Assembly: GCF_022458865.1 (NCBI RefSeq)
Contig: NZ_JAJNMU010000042.1
Coordinates: forward strand, 1 to 54,737
Direction of reading: 5' to 3'
Source of the DNA: Paenibacillus periandrae
GTDB taxonomy: Bacteria > Bacillota > Bacilli > Paenibacillales > NBRC-103111
Length of the DNA: 54,737 nt
Within the stretch, counting starts at the first letter, position 1, and the number at the start of each line of letters is the position of its first letter. Both the position numbers and the translations under genes were made by a program. This document shows positions 1-6,892 of this stretch, in pieces. Below the pieces are notes generated by a model that was not told the DNA's origin, searched no databases, and was given only the letters and a program-made list of their open reading frames with translations.

Positions 1-52
1 CTTGAGGGGGTAGTGTCCCATGGACGTGCGGGTTCAAATCCCGCCGACCGCA
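1..52 (+). tRNA. tRNA-Leu (probably GAG), 3' part only
   Basis: This is the 3' part of a leucine tRNA from the anticodon loop to the discriminator base. Loop TTGAGGG gives anticodon GAG; the variable arm GTGTCCCATGGACGT is long, as in Leu/Ser tRNAs; acceptor strand CGACCGC plus A matches the GCGGTCG acceptor common in Bacillota tRNA-Leu. The anticodon call rests on a partial molecule. Confidence 0.8.
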
Positions 53-53
53 T
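1..53 (+). repeat. attL: attL: 53-bp direct repeat containing the 3' part of a tRNA-Leu gene
   Basis: Bases 1-53 are identical to 54685-54737. Positions 1-52 read as the 3' part of a type-II tRNA: anticodon loop TTGAGGG (GAG, Leu), long variable arm, T-arm GCGGG-TTCAAAT-CCCGC, acceptor strand CGACCGC and discriminator A, with no encoded CCA. The 5' half of the tRNA lies outside the window. Integration into a tRNA 3' end keeps the gene intact, and the integrase gene lies beside this copy, as is usual for attL. Confidence 0.95.
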
Positions 54-67
54 TGTTAGACCCTATT

Positions 68-107
68 AGAGAAATCCTTCTAGCACAAGGGTTTCTCTTT
101 ATTTTTG
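68..107 (+). terminator. Intrinsic terminator after the tRNA, at the attL junction
   Basis: A 12-bp stem (68-79 with 87-98, one G-U pair) is followed by a T-rich tail TTTATTTTT. It faces rightward, so it probably ends the reconstituted tRNA transcript using phage-supplied DNA. It also separates that transcript from the converging integrase gene. Confidence 0.7.
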
Positions 108-1376
108 GGCGTCTGTGAACGGCGGGAGAATGGTCTCTGTATCTCTCTCTTTGTGGCCTTGGGGACGGATTGGGGACGGATTCAAATGATCGAATTTAGC
201 AGCGGTCTCTTTGCTAACTTTTTTGGTGACGTGTGTATACAGGTCTGCCGTGGTTTGATACTTTGAATGGCCGAGCCGTTTTTGAATCGCCTTCATATCC
301 GCATCGTTTTCGATCAAGATGGTGGCTGAGGTGTGCCGCAGATCATGGAAACGGATGTGCTCAAATCCATGCTTAATCAAAAACTTAGTCCACCATTTGG
401 ACGGCTGCGTGTGATAGAACGGTTTGCCAAATCCGGCATGGAAAACAACTTGTCGATCACCGCCCAACCATTTATTGAGTTCGGACATTTTCCAGAAGGT
501 AACCATCCACTGTTTGTGATACTCTTTTAACTCGGCCATGTACCATTCTGGCATAGATACAATCCGTTTGGAAGTATTATTCTTTGGGCCTTTTCGCACC
601 GCTTGGCTGTTCTCCGTCAGCGATATACTGCGTTTGATCGCCACCGTATTCTCCTTGAAATCCACATCCGGCCACTCTAGGCCAAGCAGCTCGCCGCGAC
701 GAAAACCGCCCAGCATAGCACCCAAGCAGAACATCCGCCACACAACCGGAGCGGATTCATAGAGTTTTTGAATCACCAACTGGGCCTGTTCTTCATCGTA
801 GTATCTCATTTCCTGCTGCTCTACTTTTGGTTTAGGCACGCCATTCATTGGATTCTCCTTCAGAAGCCGCCAATCGACCGCTCGGCTAAACACATTTTTA
901 GTAACGCGGTAAATATACTCAATCGTTCCTGGAGACAGCACGCCGTTTTTCCGATCCTTTCGTGCGCCCTCTTTTCGGAGGTCGTTGGCAAACGTCACCA
1001 GGTGCATGGTCTGGATCTGGTCAACGCGCATATGTCCGAGCGTCGGTAGGATGTGGTTGTCCAAATGATGTACATAGGTTTTGTATGTTAGCGCGGCCAG
1101 CTTTTTCTTTGCGTACTTCTCCTTCCACTCCTCGACGAAAGCTGAAAAGAGCATTTTGTCAGGGGCGATGTATTCCCCGGCCTCCACCTCAATCTTGAAT
1201 TTTGATAATTCACCATCCAAATAATCCTGTAATTTCTTTGTGGTCCTTAAAAGTGCCTTGTCCTCGATTACGATTGTTTTGCGTTCCCGCCCTCTCCCGC
1301 CACCGATCTGATTACCAGCTTCTACCGTGAGGCGCCAAGAATTACTGCTGCGTTTTTCGATACTTCCCTTAGCCAT
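99..1376 (-). CDS. int: Tyrosine recombinase (phage integrase)
   Basis: This is a site-specific integrase that recombines phage and host att sites. In the 425-aa form, an N-terminal arm-binding domain (about 1-60) precedes a SAM-like core-binding domain (about 75-180) and the catalytic domain. Catalytic residues seen are Arg226 (GFRRGEL), His344 and Arg347 (HDLRH), His370 (LGH) and Tyr380 (ADLYTHV). I chose the ATG at 1376 because GGGAG lies 8 nt upstream; an upstream ATG at 1391 would add five residues and has a poor site. It lies next to attL and is read towards it. The last codons contain the tandem 11-bp repeat at 159-180. Confidence 0.97.
   Translation of the reverse strand: MAKGSIEKRSSNSWRLTVEAGNQIGGGRGRERKTIVIEDKALLRTTKKLQDYLDGELSKFKIEVEAGEYIAPDKMLFSAFVEEWKEKYAKKKLAALTYKTYVHHLDNHILPTLGHMRVDQIQTMHLVTFANDLRKEGARKDRKNGVLSPGTIEYIYRVTKNVFSRAVDWRLLKENPMNGVPKPKVEQQEMRYYDEEQAQLVIQKLYESAPVVWRMFCLGAMLGGFRRGELLGLEWPDVDFKENTVAIKRSISLTENSQAVRKGPKNNTSKRIVSMPEWYMAELKEYHKQWMVTFWKMSELNKWLGGDRQVVFHAGFGKPFYHTQPSKWWTKFLIKHGFEHIRFHDLRHTSATILIENDADMKAIQKRLGHSKYQTTADLYTHVTKKVSKETAAKFDHLNPSPIRPQGHKERDTETILPPFTDAQK
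159..180 (+). repeat. Tandem 11-bp repeat TTGGGGACGGA x2, candidate left arm-type integrase sites
   Basis: Two perfect head-to-tail copies (159-169 and 170-180) lie inside the 3' end of int. The same GGGGACGGA element with the same 11-bp spacing and orientation recurs at 54550-54569 near attR. Paired short direct repeats in both arms are typical of arm-type sites bound by the N-terminal domain of tyrosine integrases. The function is inferred. Confidence 0.55.
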
Positions 1377-1481
1377 TTCAAAAACTCCCATCCCAAACGT
1401 ATGTTCTGTTTTTATCTATGAGTAAACAGCCTTGCAGCTGGAAAGCGCAAAGTTAGTATGTAAATTCTGGGGTGGTAAGAT

Positions 1482-1946
1482 CTATAGGTTAATGAATGAG
1501 TCCTCGTTTGTCCAAAGATTAAGTTTACGTTCAGGTTTGCTTTTCAGGTGTGCGACTTCTTCTGGAACGCCGCAGGCGACAGCGGCATCATAGATCGTCA
1601 TGCCGGTCAATAGCAATTCATCGGAAATCAGCAGTTCAACGGCGAACTGGTTGGCCTCGCGTTCGACCTTGTCGATGGACTGCAACGTGTGAGCCTTTAA
1701 ATACGGCGTGTTTACTTTTGGATGGAGTAGAGAGTGGGCTAGTTCATGGGCACAAGTAAACCGCGATTGAGCCTCTTTCATTAGCTCATGCAAGTGAATA
1801 ATCGGGATGCGGTTCACACAGCTAAAGTAACCCCAAGTCGATTTTCCCAAGTATTCATACAGAACCAAAATATTTCTCATGCTGGCTATTCTAAAGGGGT
1901 CATTGGTTCCGTGGAGTTGAATTAGCTTTTTCACCATATTTACCAT
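1482..1946 (-). CDS. ImmA/IrrE-family metallopeptidase
   Basis: A 154-aa zinc metallopeptidase of the ImmA/IrrE (COG2856) family. The motif HELAHSLLH gives His67, Glu68 and His71, and a second acidic helix EREANQFAVELL (about 95-107) fits the third ligand. In ICEBs1 and many phages ImmA cleaves the CI-type repressor to induce the element; that role is inferred here from position. It starts 18 nt after the repressor stop with a G-rich ribosome site (GGGGGG), so the two are probably one leftward operon. No strong terminator separates it from int. Confidence 0.92.
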   Translation of the reverse strand: MVNMVKKLIQLHGTNDPFRIASMRNILVLYEYLGKSTWGYFSCVNRIPIIHLHELMKEAQSRFTCAHELAHSLLHPKVNTPYLKAHTLQSIDKVEREANQFAVELLISDELLLTGMTIYDAAVACGVPEEVAHLKSKPERKLNLWTNEDSFINL

Positions 1947-1963
1947 TCAAAGCCCCCCGGAGA

Positions 1964-2416
1964 CTATTTGCGATATTTATTTGGCGTAAATTTCTTTTTG
2001 GCCATGTATTTGGAAAGCCGCAACGTGTTTTCGATTGATGCAAGCAAAGCCTCTCGATCTTCTTCATCCTCCAGCGGCTCGCCGTTATATGCAAGAGCCA
2101 TGTCGCTAGCCAAATCTTCTTTAATCTTCTCAAGACGCTTCATAATGTCGCGTTCATCTTTTGATGATAAGGCGTAAGGGTCTAAAGAATTGCCGCGTGA
2201 GGAAATTTCCCTCTCTGAATCGGTTTTACCAAGTGATTCAGCATCTATCCCTAGCGTTCTACATATTTTCAAAACATTGTCTATAGATGCATTCGCTAAG
2301 TCTCGCTCTATCATAGAACGGATTGTTGTGTAAGCTACTCCCGATGCTTTGGATAAGCTCATGACATTAAATCCTTTTTCCTCAATTATTTTAGTTAAAT
2401 ATTCCCCTCTAGTCAC
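1964..2416 (-). CDS. CI-like XRE-family repressor
   Basis: A 150-aa protein with an N-terminal helix-turn-helix (about 5-60; key stretch VMSLSKASGVAYTTIRSMIE) and a hydrophilic C-terminal part. It is probably the lysogenic repressor acting on the 2457-2600 intergenic region. I chose the GTG at 2416, which has AGAGG about 10 nt upstream; a TTG 18 nt earlier is in frame but overlaps that site. It is followed by immA, the usual repressor-antirepressor protease pair. Confidence 0.9.
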   Translation of the reverse strand: MTRGEYLTKIIEEKGFNVMSLSKASGVAYTTIRSMIERDLANASIDNVLKICRTLGIDAESLGKTDSEREISSRGNSLDPYALSSKDERDIMKRLEKIKEDLASDMALAYNGEPLEDEEDREALLASIENTLRLSKYMAKKKFTPNKYRK

Positions 2417-2472
2417 TAATACACTACCTCTCAAATCAATTTAAACTTACGCAATTTCGTAACTCCTATCTA

Positions 2473-2501
2473 AAGATACCATGTCAATTTTTATTTGTAA
2501 A
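2473..2501 (-). promoter_or_regulatory. Candidate leftward (lysogeny) SigA promoter
   Basis: On the minus strand, TTTACA (2501-2496), a 17-bp spacer and TATCTT (2478-2473) lie about 60 bp ahead of the repressor GTG. The match is moderate. A TTGACA on the same strand (inside the spacer) lacks a good -10. Confidence 0.5.
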
Positions 2502-2543
2502 CTAATAAGTTACGATTTTGAGTATATAAATGGAAATTAATTG

Positions 2544-2572
2544 TTGACAAGTTACTTTAAATCGTATATATT
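2544..2572 (+). promoter_or_regulatory. Early rightward SigA promoter (PR-like)
   Basis: TTGACA (2544-2549), a 17-bp spacer and TATATT (2567-2572) lie 45 bp before the cro-like start. This is close to consensus. The palindrome at 2585-2598 covers the start region, so a bound repressor would block it. Confidence 0.8.
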
Positions 2573-2616
2573 TACCTCATCACATACGATATGTCGTAAC
2601 ATCAGGAGGTGATAGT

Positions 2617-2829
2617 ATGTATCCAAACCTCGATGCAGAAATGGCCAGAAGAGGTATAAAAAGAAAAGATTTAGCTTGTTTATTCAAGAATCGAACAGCC
2701 ACTGTATCTGACAAATTGAATGGGAAATATCCTTTTCTGCTAGACGAAGCTTTCAGGATTAAAGAAACTTATTTTCCTGATATGCCTTTAGATTATTTAT
2801 TTAAACAGACAAATCAGAACACATCCTAA
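2617..2829 (+). CDS. Cro-like XRE-family regulator
   Basis: A 70-aa basic helix-turn-helix protein (HTH about 12-45: GIKRKDLACLFKNRTATVSDKLNGK). It has a strong AGGAGGTGATAGT ribosome site. It is the first gene right of the divergent promoter region, opposite the CI-like gene, the usual place for Cro. It probably shuts down the lysogeny promoter. Confidence 0.82.
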   Translation: MYPNLDAEMARRGIKRKDLACLFKNRTATVSDKLNGKYPFLLDEAFRIKETYFPDMPLDYLFKQTNQNTS

Positions 2830-2871
2830 CCGAGATGCTTTTAGTTATTTCTTTATTATGAGGAGGTCATT

Positions 2872-3174
2872 ATGAGCGTTGCTGACCAGATTTTTGAATC
2901 TCTTGTCGAGGCGGCTACCGCTGAAGCGGTTCGTCGGGTACTAAGTCAAGTTCAAACGCAGATTAAACCGGATCGAACATTAAATACCCAGGAAGCGGCA
3001 GATTACATTGGTGTAAGTCGCAAGACGATCTATGTCATGTGCGCTGAAAAACAAATCCCACATATACCAGCAGGTTCCATCCGATCGAATAAACCGGTAT
3101 ATCTGTTCCGACAATCGACTTTAGATGCCTGGATGCTTGAACGTGAGCAGGCCAGTTGCCCTGACCTAAAATAA
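2872..3174 (+). CDS. Excisionase-family (MerR-like) helix-turn-helix protein
   Basis: 100 aa. A helical N-terminal segment (1-35) is followed by a DNA-binding domain of the HTH_17/excisionase type: LNTQEAADYIGVSRKTIY at about 37-54, then a wing and DAWMLERE. Such proteins act as excisionases, directionality factors or early regulators; here it is in the cro operon, not beside int, so either is possible. Ribosome site TGAGGAGGTCATT. Confidence 0.75.
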   Translation: MSVADQIFESLVEAATAEAVRRVLSQVQTQIKPDRTLNTQEAADYIGVSRKTIYVMCAEKQIPHIPAGSIRSNKPVYLFRQSTLDAWMLEREQASCPDLK

Positions 3175-3229
3175 TCTATCAAGCTATCGGAGTGTTAAGT
3201 AGATTACGAGGAAGGAGGTGATAACAACT

Positions 3230-3532
3230 ATGCAAATATCAGCAAGCCTTATGAAAGACCGCTATTGGAGCGGAACGCTGTACTTATTTTTGAACAACCC
3301 AAAGCTTAACCGCTACCTGACTATACAGTATTTCAATTTGGAAGAAGGCACGATCCAGGCCGCTGCCTTGAAGAAGCTGGCAAAGCCTTGGGCCGAGTCG
3401 GAGAAATTCATGCTCAACTTAGCCCTGCACATGTATAACGAACAGCATAAGGTCAACTTGTCCGACATGGACCATCTGGACTTCAATAACAAGCAGCTCG
3501 TGTTTGAAGCGTTGAGACTAAGGTTTGGATGA
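3230..3532 (+). CDS. Hypothetical early phage protein
   Basis: 100 aa from the ATG at 3230 (AAGGAGG 11 nt upstream); an in-frame GTG at 3218 overlaps the ribosome site and is unlikely. The protein is soluble, with several aromatic residues (DRYWSGTLYLFLNN; RYLTIQYFNLEEG) and a helical C-terminus. No family recognised. It stands between regulators in the early operon. Confidence 0.7.
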   Translation: MQISASLMKDRYWSGTLYLFLNNPKLNRYLTIQYFNLEEGTIQAAALKKLAKPWAESEKFMLNLALHMYNEQHKVNLSDMDHLDFNNKQLVFEALRLRFG

Positions 3533-3550
3533 TGAGAGGAGGGAAGGCAT

Positions 3551-3775
3551 TTGGGCGCACAGCAAAATGACATAATCCAGGATAGCCTTGTTGATGCCTG
3601 CAAACGGCAGTTGATCGAGGATGGCAAATTAGTATTAACGGACAGCGGGTATCGCCTTACGGCGCGGGGACGCGAAGCCGTCATGAAGGAACTACGTAGG
3701 TATGAACTTCGACCGGCAATGGCGATGATGCTCGAAATTCACGTGTTGAACCAGCACGAGCATTCAGTTTGGTAA
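3551..3775 (+). CDS. Small hypothetical protein, possibly winged-helix
   Basis: 74 aa from a TTG with GGAGGG 7 nt upstream. The segment LVDACKRQLIEDGKLVLTDSGYRLTARGREAVM resembles a helix-wing unit by eye. No family recognised; in-operon position supports a real gene. Confidence 0.6.
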   Translation: MGAQQNDIIQDSLVDACKRQLIEDGKLVLTDSGYRLTARGREAVMKELRRYELRPAMAMMLEIHVLNQHEHSVW

Positions 3776-3787
3776 GGAGGAGTGTGA

Positions 3788-3922
3788 ATGTCAGACGAAA
3801 TGCTTGATCGGTTGGGCGAGTACTTTGTATATCACCAGATTTTAGAGCGCTACGGTATCCGGTTCGAGCAATTTGTGCAGAAGGTGAGGGCGGGGACATG
3901 GGAAGCGTACTTAGCGGCTTGA
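3788..3922 (+). CDS. Small hypothetical protein (44 aa)
   Basis: MSDEMLDRLGEYFVYHQILE is the start of a 44-aa acidic helical protein with a good ribosome site (TAAGGAGGAGTGTGA). The 3' end overlaps the next gene by 25 nt. It resembles short conserved ORFs in Bacillota phage early operons; function unknown. Confidence 0.65.
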   Translation: MSDEMLDRLGEYFVYHQILERYGIRFEQFVQKVRAGTWEAYLAA

Positions 3923-4194
3923 TTATGAATGCTGAGATCCAACGCCGTATTGATGAATTGGACTCTTTTCTTTCCATTACTGTGATACATCCGGAGAGGT
4001 TCGACAACGTGGAAAAGGTGAGGGAATGGTTGGAAAGTGAAATTGCTCAACTCGAAGCTGAGCAATTAGCAATGTTGGAAGAGGAAAAAGAAAATAGCCG
4101 CCTGGCGGGGCGGCTGGTTGAAAAGCAAGGAAATATACTTAGACCCAGTATAGCGCAATGGCGGATGCTGGGCAAGGGGGAAAACGACAAATGA
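3898..4194 (+). CDS. Hypothetical coiled-coil protein
   Basis: 98 aa, rich in Glu/Leu/Arg with a likely coiled coil from about 35 to 75 (VEKVREWLESEIAQLEAEQL). The ATG at 3898 has GGGCGGGG just upstream; the ATG at 3925 is an alternative. The stop overlaps the next start as ATGA, suggesting translational coupling. Confidence 0.65.
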   Translation: MGSVLSGLIMNAEIQRRIDELDSFLSITVIHPERFDNVEKVREWLESEIAQLEAEQLAMLEEEKENSRLAGRLVEKQGNILRPSIAQWRMLGKGENDK

Positions 4195-5270
4195 AAACTG
4201 GGAAAACTCTGCAAGAATTAGCGATTGAATTGGATCGTCAAAACAACGTAAAACGGGACTTCATTTTGGATACTCGAAAAATTAGCATGGCCATGGATAG
4301 CGGAAAGCCAAATTTAGATATCGTCCAGTCCATCAAAGGGGAACACGTTAACATTGATCGCTTTTCAATGAACGATATTGCACACCGTCAAGTGGGTACA
4401 CACCTGAGCATTCCAGCAAAATATTATGACCGTATGCTGAAGGAATACCCTGATTTGCTTACCACGAATGTAAATGCATGGTTCCATAAGCAGCCTGCAC
4501 GCAGAATGGTGAGGACATTGGATGGTAACGCCAGGGCGTTCCTATCGGATCGATATCGCAGGATTGATAATTTCGAGATTGCCTCAGCTGTGCTACCAGT
4601 GATTGGCGAAATGCGGGACGCACGGGTTGAGAGCAGCGAGCTGACGGATAGCCGGATGTATCTCAAAATTGTCAATCCGCGGCTTGAGACTGAGGTTCGG
4701 AAAGGTGACATCGTTCAGGCTGGCATCTTGATCTCTAACAGTGAAGTTGGCCACGGTGCTGTCAGTGTTCAACCCTTGGTATTCCGGCTCGTCTGCTCGA
4801 ATGGCATGATCGTTAACGACTTGGGTCAGCGCCGTTATCATGTTGGGCGACAAAATACTGGGGATGAGTACGAGTTGTTCAGGGACGAGACCCTTCAGGC
4901 GGATGACAAGGCGTTCATGATGAAAATTCAGGATACCGTTCGCGCTGCTGTTGACGAAGCGAAGTTTCATAAAGTTGTCGATAAGATGCGGGAAGCGACT
5001 GAGGCACCAATCACAGGCAAAATCCAAGATGTTGTTGAACTATCGGCAAAGAAGTGGAACCTCAACCAAGGTGAATCAGAAAGCGTGTTGCAGCATTTGA
5101 TCAAGGGATCCGATTTATCGCTCTTTGGACTTAGCAACGCAATGACCCGCGCAGCCCAAGATGTTGAAAGTTACGACCGCTCGACAGAGATGGAATCACT
5201 GGGCTGGGATGTCCTAAATGTAACTAGCAATGAATGGAACGATCTTAACAAAGGAGGGCAAAGCCAATGA
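4191..5270 (+). CDS. DUF932 (phage/plasmid-like TIGR03299) protein
   Basis: A 359-aa protein of the DUF932 family common on phages and plasmids. Recognisable parts are the SIPAKYYDRML segment, RTLDGNARAFLSDRYRRIDN (about 105-124) and the later SNSEVGHGAVSVQPLVFRLVCSNGM block. The family's biochemical role is unknown; it usually travels with early or replication genes. The ATG at 4191 overlaps the previous stop (ATGA) and has AAGGGGG upstream; an ATG 33 nt earlier lacks a site. Confidence 0.85.
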   Translation: MKTGKTLQELAIELDRQNNVKRDFILDTRKISMAMDSGKPNLDIVQSIKGEHVNIDRFSMNDIAHRQVGTHLSIPAKYYDRMLKEYPDLLTTNVNAWFHKQPARRMVRTLDGNARAFLSDRYRRIDNFEIASAVLPVIGEMRDARVESSELTDSRMYLKIVNPRLETEVRKGDIVQAGILISNSEVGHGAVSVQPLVFRLVCSNGMIVNDLGQRRYHVGRQNTGDEYELFRDETLQADDKAFMMKIQDTVRAAVDEAKFHKVVDKMREATEAPITGKIQDVVELSAKKWNLNQGESESVLQHLIKGSDLSLFGLSNAMTRAAQDVESYDRSTEMESLGWDVLNVTSNEWNDLNKGGQSQ

Positions 5271-5569
5271 AAGGAACTGGCATAGTACGTCGTATTGATG
5301 ATCTTGGTCGTGTAGTAATTCCGAAGGAGATTCGCCGCACATTTGGAATTTCCGAGGGCGATCCGCTTGAAATATTTGTGGACGGTGATCTCGTGCTGTT
5401 AAGGAAATACGTCCCAGGCTGCATATTGTGCGGATCTCTAGAATCTTTGACGCCTTTGTGTCCAGGTAAGGAAATTTGCGCCGGCTGCATCAAGACCATC
5501 AACGCCATTGTGCCGATTGCGAACGAGAATCAAACTGCTGGCACTCAAATGCTGGAGGGCGAATCATGA
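5267..5569 (+). CDS. AbrB/MazE/SpoVT-family regulator with Cys-rich C-terminus
   Basis: 100 aa. The N-terminal swapped-hairpin DNA-binding domain is clear (GIVRRIDDLGRVVIPKEIRR at 4-23, then GISEGDPLEIFVDGD). After it come four cysteines spaced as CILCGS...CPGKEICAGC (about 49-70), which fit a small zinc-binding unit. Host AbrB/SpoVT proteins control transition-state and sporulation genes, so a phage copy could reprogram these; that is inference. ATGA overlap with the DUF932 gene. Confidence 0.88.
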   Translation: MKGTGIVRRIDDLGRVVIPKEIRRTFGISEGDPLEIFVDGDLVLLRKYVPGCILCGSLESLTPLCPGKEICAGCIKTINAIVPIANENQTAGTQMLEGES

Positions 5570-5721
5570 GCTTCAGCGCCCCATACGATTTTTACGAATG
5601 TCAGAATTGCTGCTTGGGCTATGCGGTAGAAACGGATCAATCGGACGAACCAGCATGCCCAAGCTGCAGCAATACAGATGCTGATTTTAAAGGAACGAAA
5701 ATCGTCGAGTTTTCGGAATAA
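5566..5721 (+). CDS. Small zinc-ribbon-like protein (51 aa)
   Basis: Starts at the ATG overlapping the previous stop. CQNCC near the N-terminus and CPSC about 20 residues later form a rubredoxin-like zinc-ribbon pattern; the tail is acidic. Unknown role, possibly a protein- or nucleic-acid-binding adaptor. Confidence 0.65.
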   Translation: MSFSAPYDFYECQNCCLGYAVETDQSDEPACPSCSNTDADFKGTKIVEFSE

Positions 5722-5740
5722 TGGCGTGGGAGGGCAAGAA

Positions 5741-5899
5741 ATGAATGTTTTTGATGCAGCGGAAGATATCAAAAATGAGCTCAAAGAAGCAATAGTGGTA
5801 CTAACAGACGGAGGATTCTATTTAGCAGCCAATGTTTTGGAAAGAAGGCTGGCACAATATGAGACTACTGAAGATGAAATTAAACGGCATTTAGTTTGA
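5741..5899 (+). CDS. Small hypothetical protein (52 aa)
   Basis: ATG at 5741 with GGGAGGG upstream. Acidic helical protein (NVFDAAEDIKNELKEAIVVL...). No family recognised. Confidence 0.55.
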   Translation: MNVFDAAEDIKNELKEAIVVLTDGGFYLAANVLERRLAQYETTEDEIKRHLV

Positions 5900-6362
5900 C
5901 CCTATCAGGTGGGGGTTTGAGCGATCGAACCTCCAGTGATGCGGTTAAGCGTCGATATCATTTAGATCATTAGCGCGAGGGTTCCATTGTTTGTCGTTGT
6001 TGACTCCCTCATCAAAAGGAAAATACAGCGGCTGGTTCGCCATTAGCCACATAACCGCCTGTTTGATTCGAGTGATCGGTCCGATGGGTCGATGGGTTGG
6101 GAAAATGGCAACTCTCGCGGTGATGATCTCAAGCTTCGGCTTCATCGTTGGCCGCTCAAACCGGGGCTTCCCCCTTTCCCTCCGGCGACCTTGAGCGGCG
6201 AACGATGGTGCAGACCATCCAAGGGACGGTGGCTTGGTATATCCACCGAAAAAACATATATGCTGCGGCGGTTGCAGATCCGCCATGCCAGGGATTCCCG
6301 AGACGGCAGTATCAAAACTGATTCCCTTGTTTTATACCATTACAGAGGAAGGAGGTAAGCCT
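5900..6362. other. Gap in the early operon with no clear plus-strand gene
   Basis: About 460 bp without a plausible plus-strand gene: plus-strand ORFs here are short, lack ribosome sites and have unnatural compositions. The only long open frame is on the minus strand (5945-6286). No strong promoter or terminator seen. It may hold a decayed gene or an antisense insertion. Confidence 0.5.
5945..6286 (-). CDS. Doubtful minus-strand ORF inside the early operon
   Basis: An open frame of 113 codons. The C-terminal 67 residues from an internal ATG at 6145 look protein-like (KPKLEIITARVAIFPTHRPI; VMWLMANQPLYFPFDEGV). Neither start has a well-placed ribosome site, and the gene would oppose about 19 kb of co-directional genes. 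It could be a small inserted gene or chance. Confidence 0.3.
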   Translation of the reverse strand: MADLQPPQHICFFGGYTKPPSLGWSAPSFAAQGRRRERGKPRFERPTMKPKLEIITARVAIFPTHRPIGPITRIKQAVMWLMANQPLYFPFDEGVNNDKQWNPRANDLNDIDA

Positions 6363-6482
6363 GTGGGTGAAGCTGCTGATATGATTTTGGAAGGTTTGTT
6401 ATGCGAAGCTTGCGGTGACGTTATTGACGGCGAAGAGCCAGGCTATCCGCGCAAATGCAAGTGCTGCAAGAAAGGTAAATAA
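6363..6482 (+). CDS. Small zinc-binding protein (39 aa)
   Basis: GTG at 6363 with GGAGGTAAGCCT upstream. The sequence GEAADMILEGLLCEACGDVI then PGYPRKCKCC is a recurrent small early phage protein with two Cys pairs. Function unknown. An upstream in-frame extension lacks a ribosome site. Confidence 0.75.
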   Translation: MGEAADMILEGLLCEACGDVIDGEEPGYPRKCKCCKKGK

Positions 6483-6547
6483 CCCGCCTGGCAGCGGGCT
6501 ACATCAAAACAGTAGATGCCCCCATTTTATCACGGATGGGTGGGGGC
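6483..6547 (+). other. Two tandem hairpins
   Basis: CCCGC/GCGGG (6483-6498) and GCCCCCA/TGGGGGC (6518-6547, loop about 16 nt) lie between two early genes, the second just before the ribosome site of 6563. No T-run follows, so they may be mRNA processing or stability elements rather than terminators. Confidence 0.4.
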
Positions 6548-6562
6548 GACAAGGAGGCAACC

Positions 6563-6892
6563 ATGGATATACAGACCATTATTAAAAGACTGCTGGCATT
6601 GCCGGCAGAAATTACGATCGCTGAGGAGAATGTTTTGCAGGCTCATGCCCGGCTGATCGACGCCAAGGACATGCTGCAGCAAAAAGAGGACTCTCTTCTT
6701 CTCGGCAATATGCTTGATGGAAAAAATGCAGAAACAAGGGCGGCCCAAGCACGTCAGTTCACGACGCACGAACGTGAAATTCTTTCAGATGCTGAATTAA
6801 ATCTGAAGAATGCATCTGTTCGTTTGGAACGTCATCGTTACGAATTCAAAGCTCTTCATGCTGTAGCTGAATTGCTGAAGGGGGCGGCGTAA
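6563..6892 (+). CDS. Hypothetical coiled-coil protein beside the recombination genes
   Basis: 109 aa, almost entirely helical and charged (ETRAAQARQFTTHEREILSD). ATG at 6563 with AAGGAGGCAACC upstream. It immediately precedes the 327-aa recombination-region protein, and similar short helical ORFs often sit there in phages; a direct role is not shown. Confidence 0.65.
   Translation: MDIQTIIKRLLALPAEITIAEENVLQAHARLIDAKDMLQQKEDSLLLGNMLDGKNAETRAAQARQFTTHEREILSDAELNLKNASVRLERHRYEFKALHAVAELLKGAA

Larger units (their letters stand above)
2457..2600. promoter_or_regulatory. Operator region with repeated TCGTAAC/GTTACGA half-sites
   Basis: The half-site TCGTAAC occurs at 2457-2463 and 2594-2600, and its reverse complement GTTACGA at 2509-2515. 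The last copy sits in a perfect palindrome, TACGA-TATG-TCGTA (2585-2598). These elements flank the two divergent promoters, as expected for CI/Cro operators. Binding is inferred. Confidence 0.55.

Noticed and set aside
2541..2549. Minus-strand TTGACA at about 2481-2486 as the lysogeny -35
   Set aside because: No acceptable -10 at 16-18 bp; TTTACA-17-TATCTT fits better.
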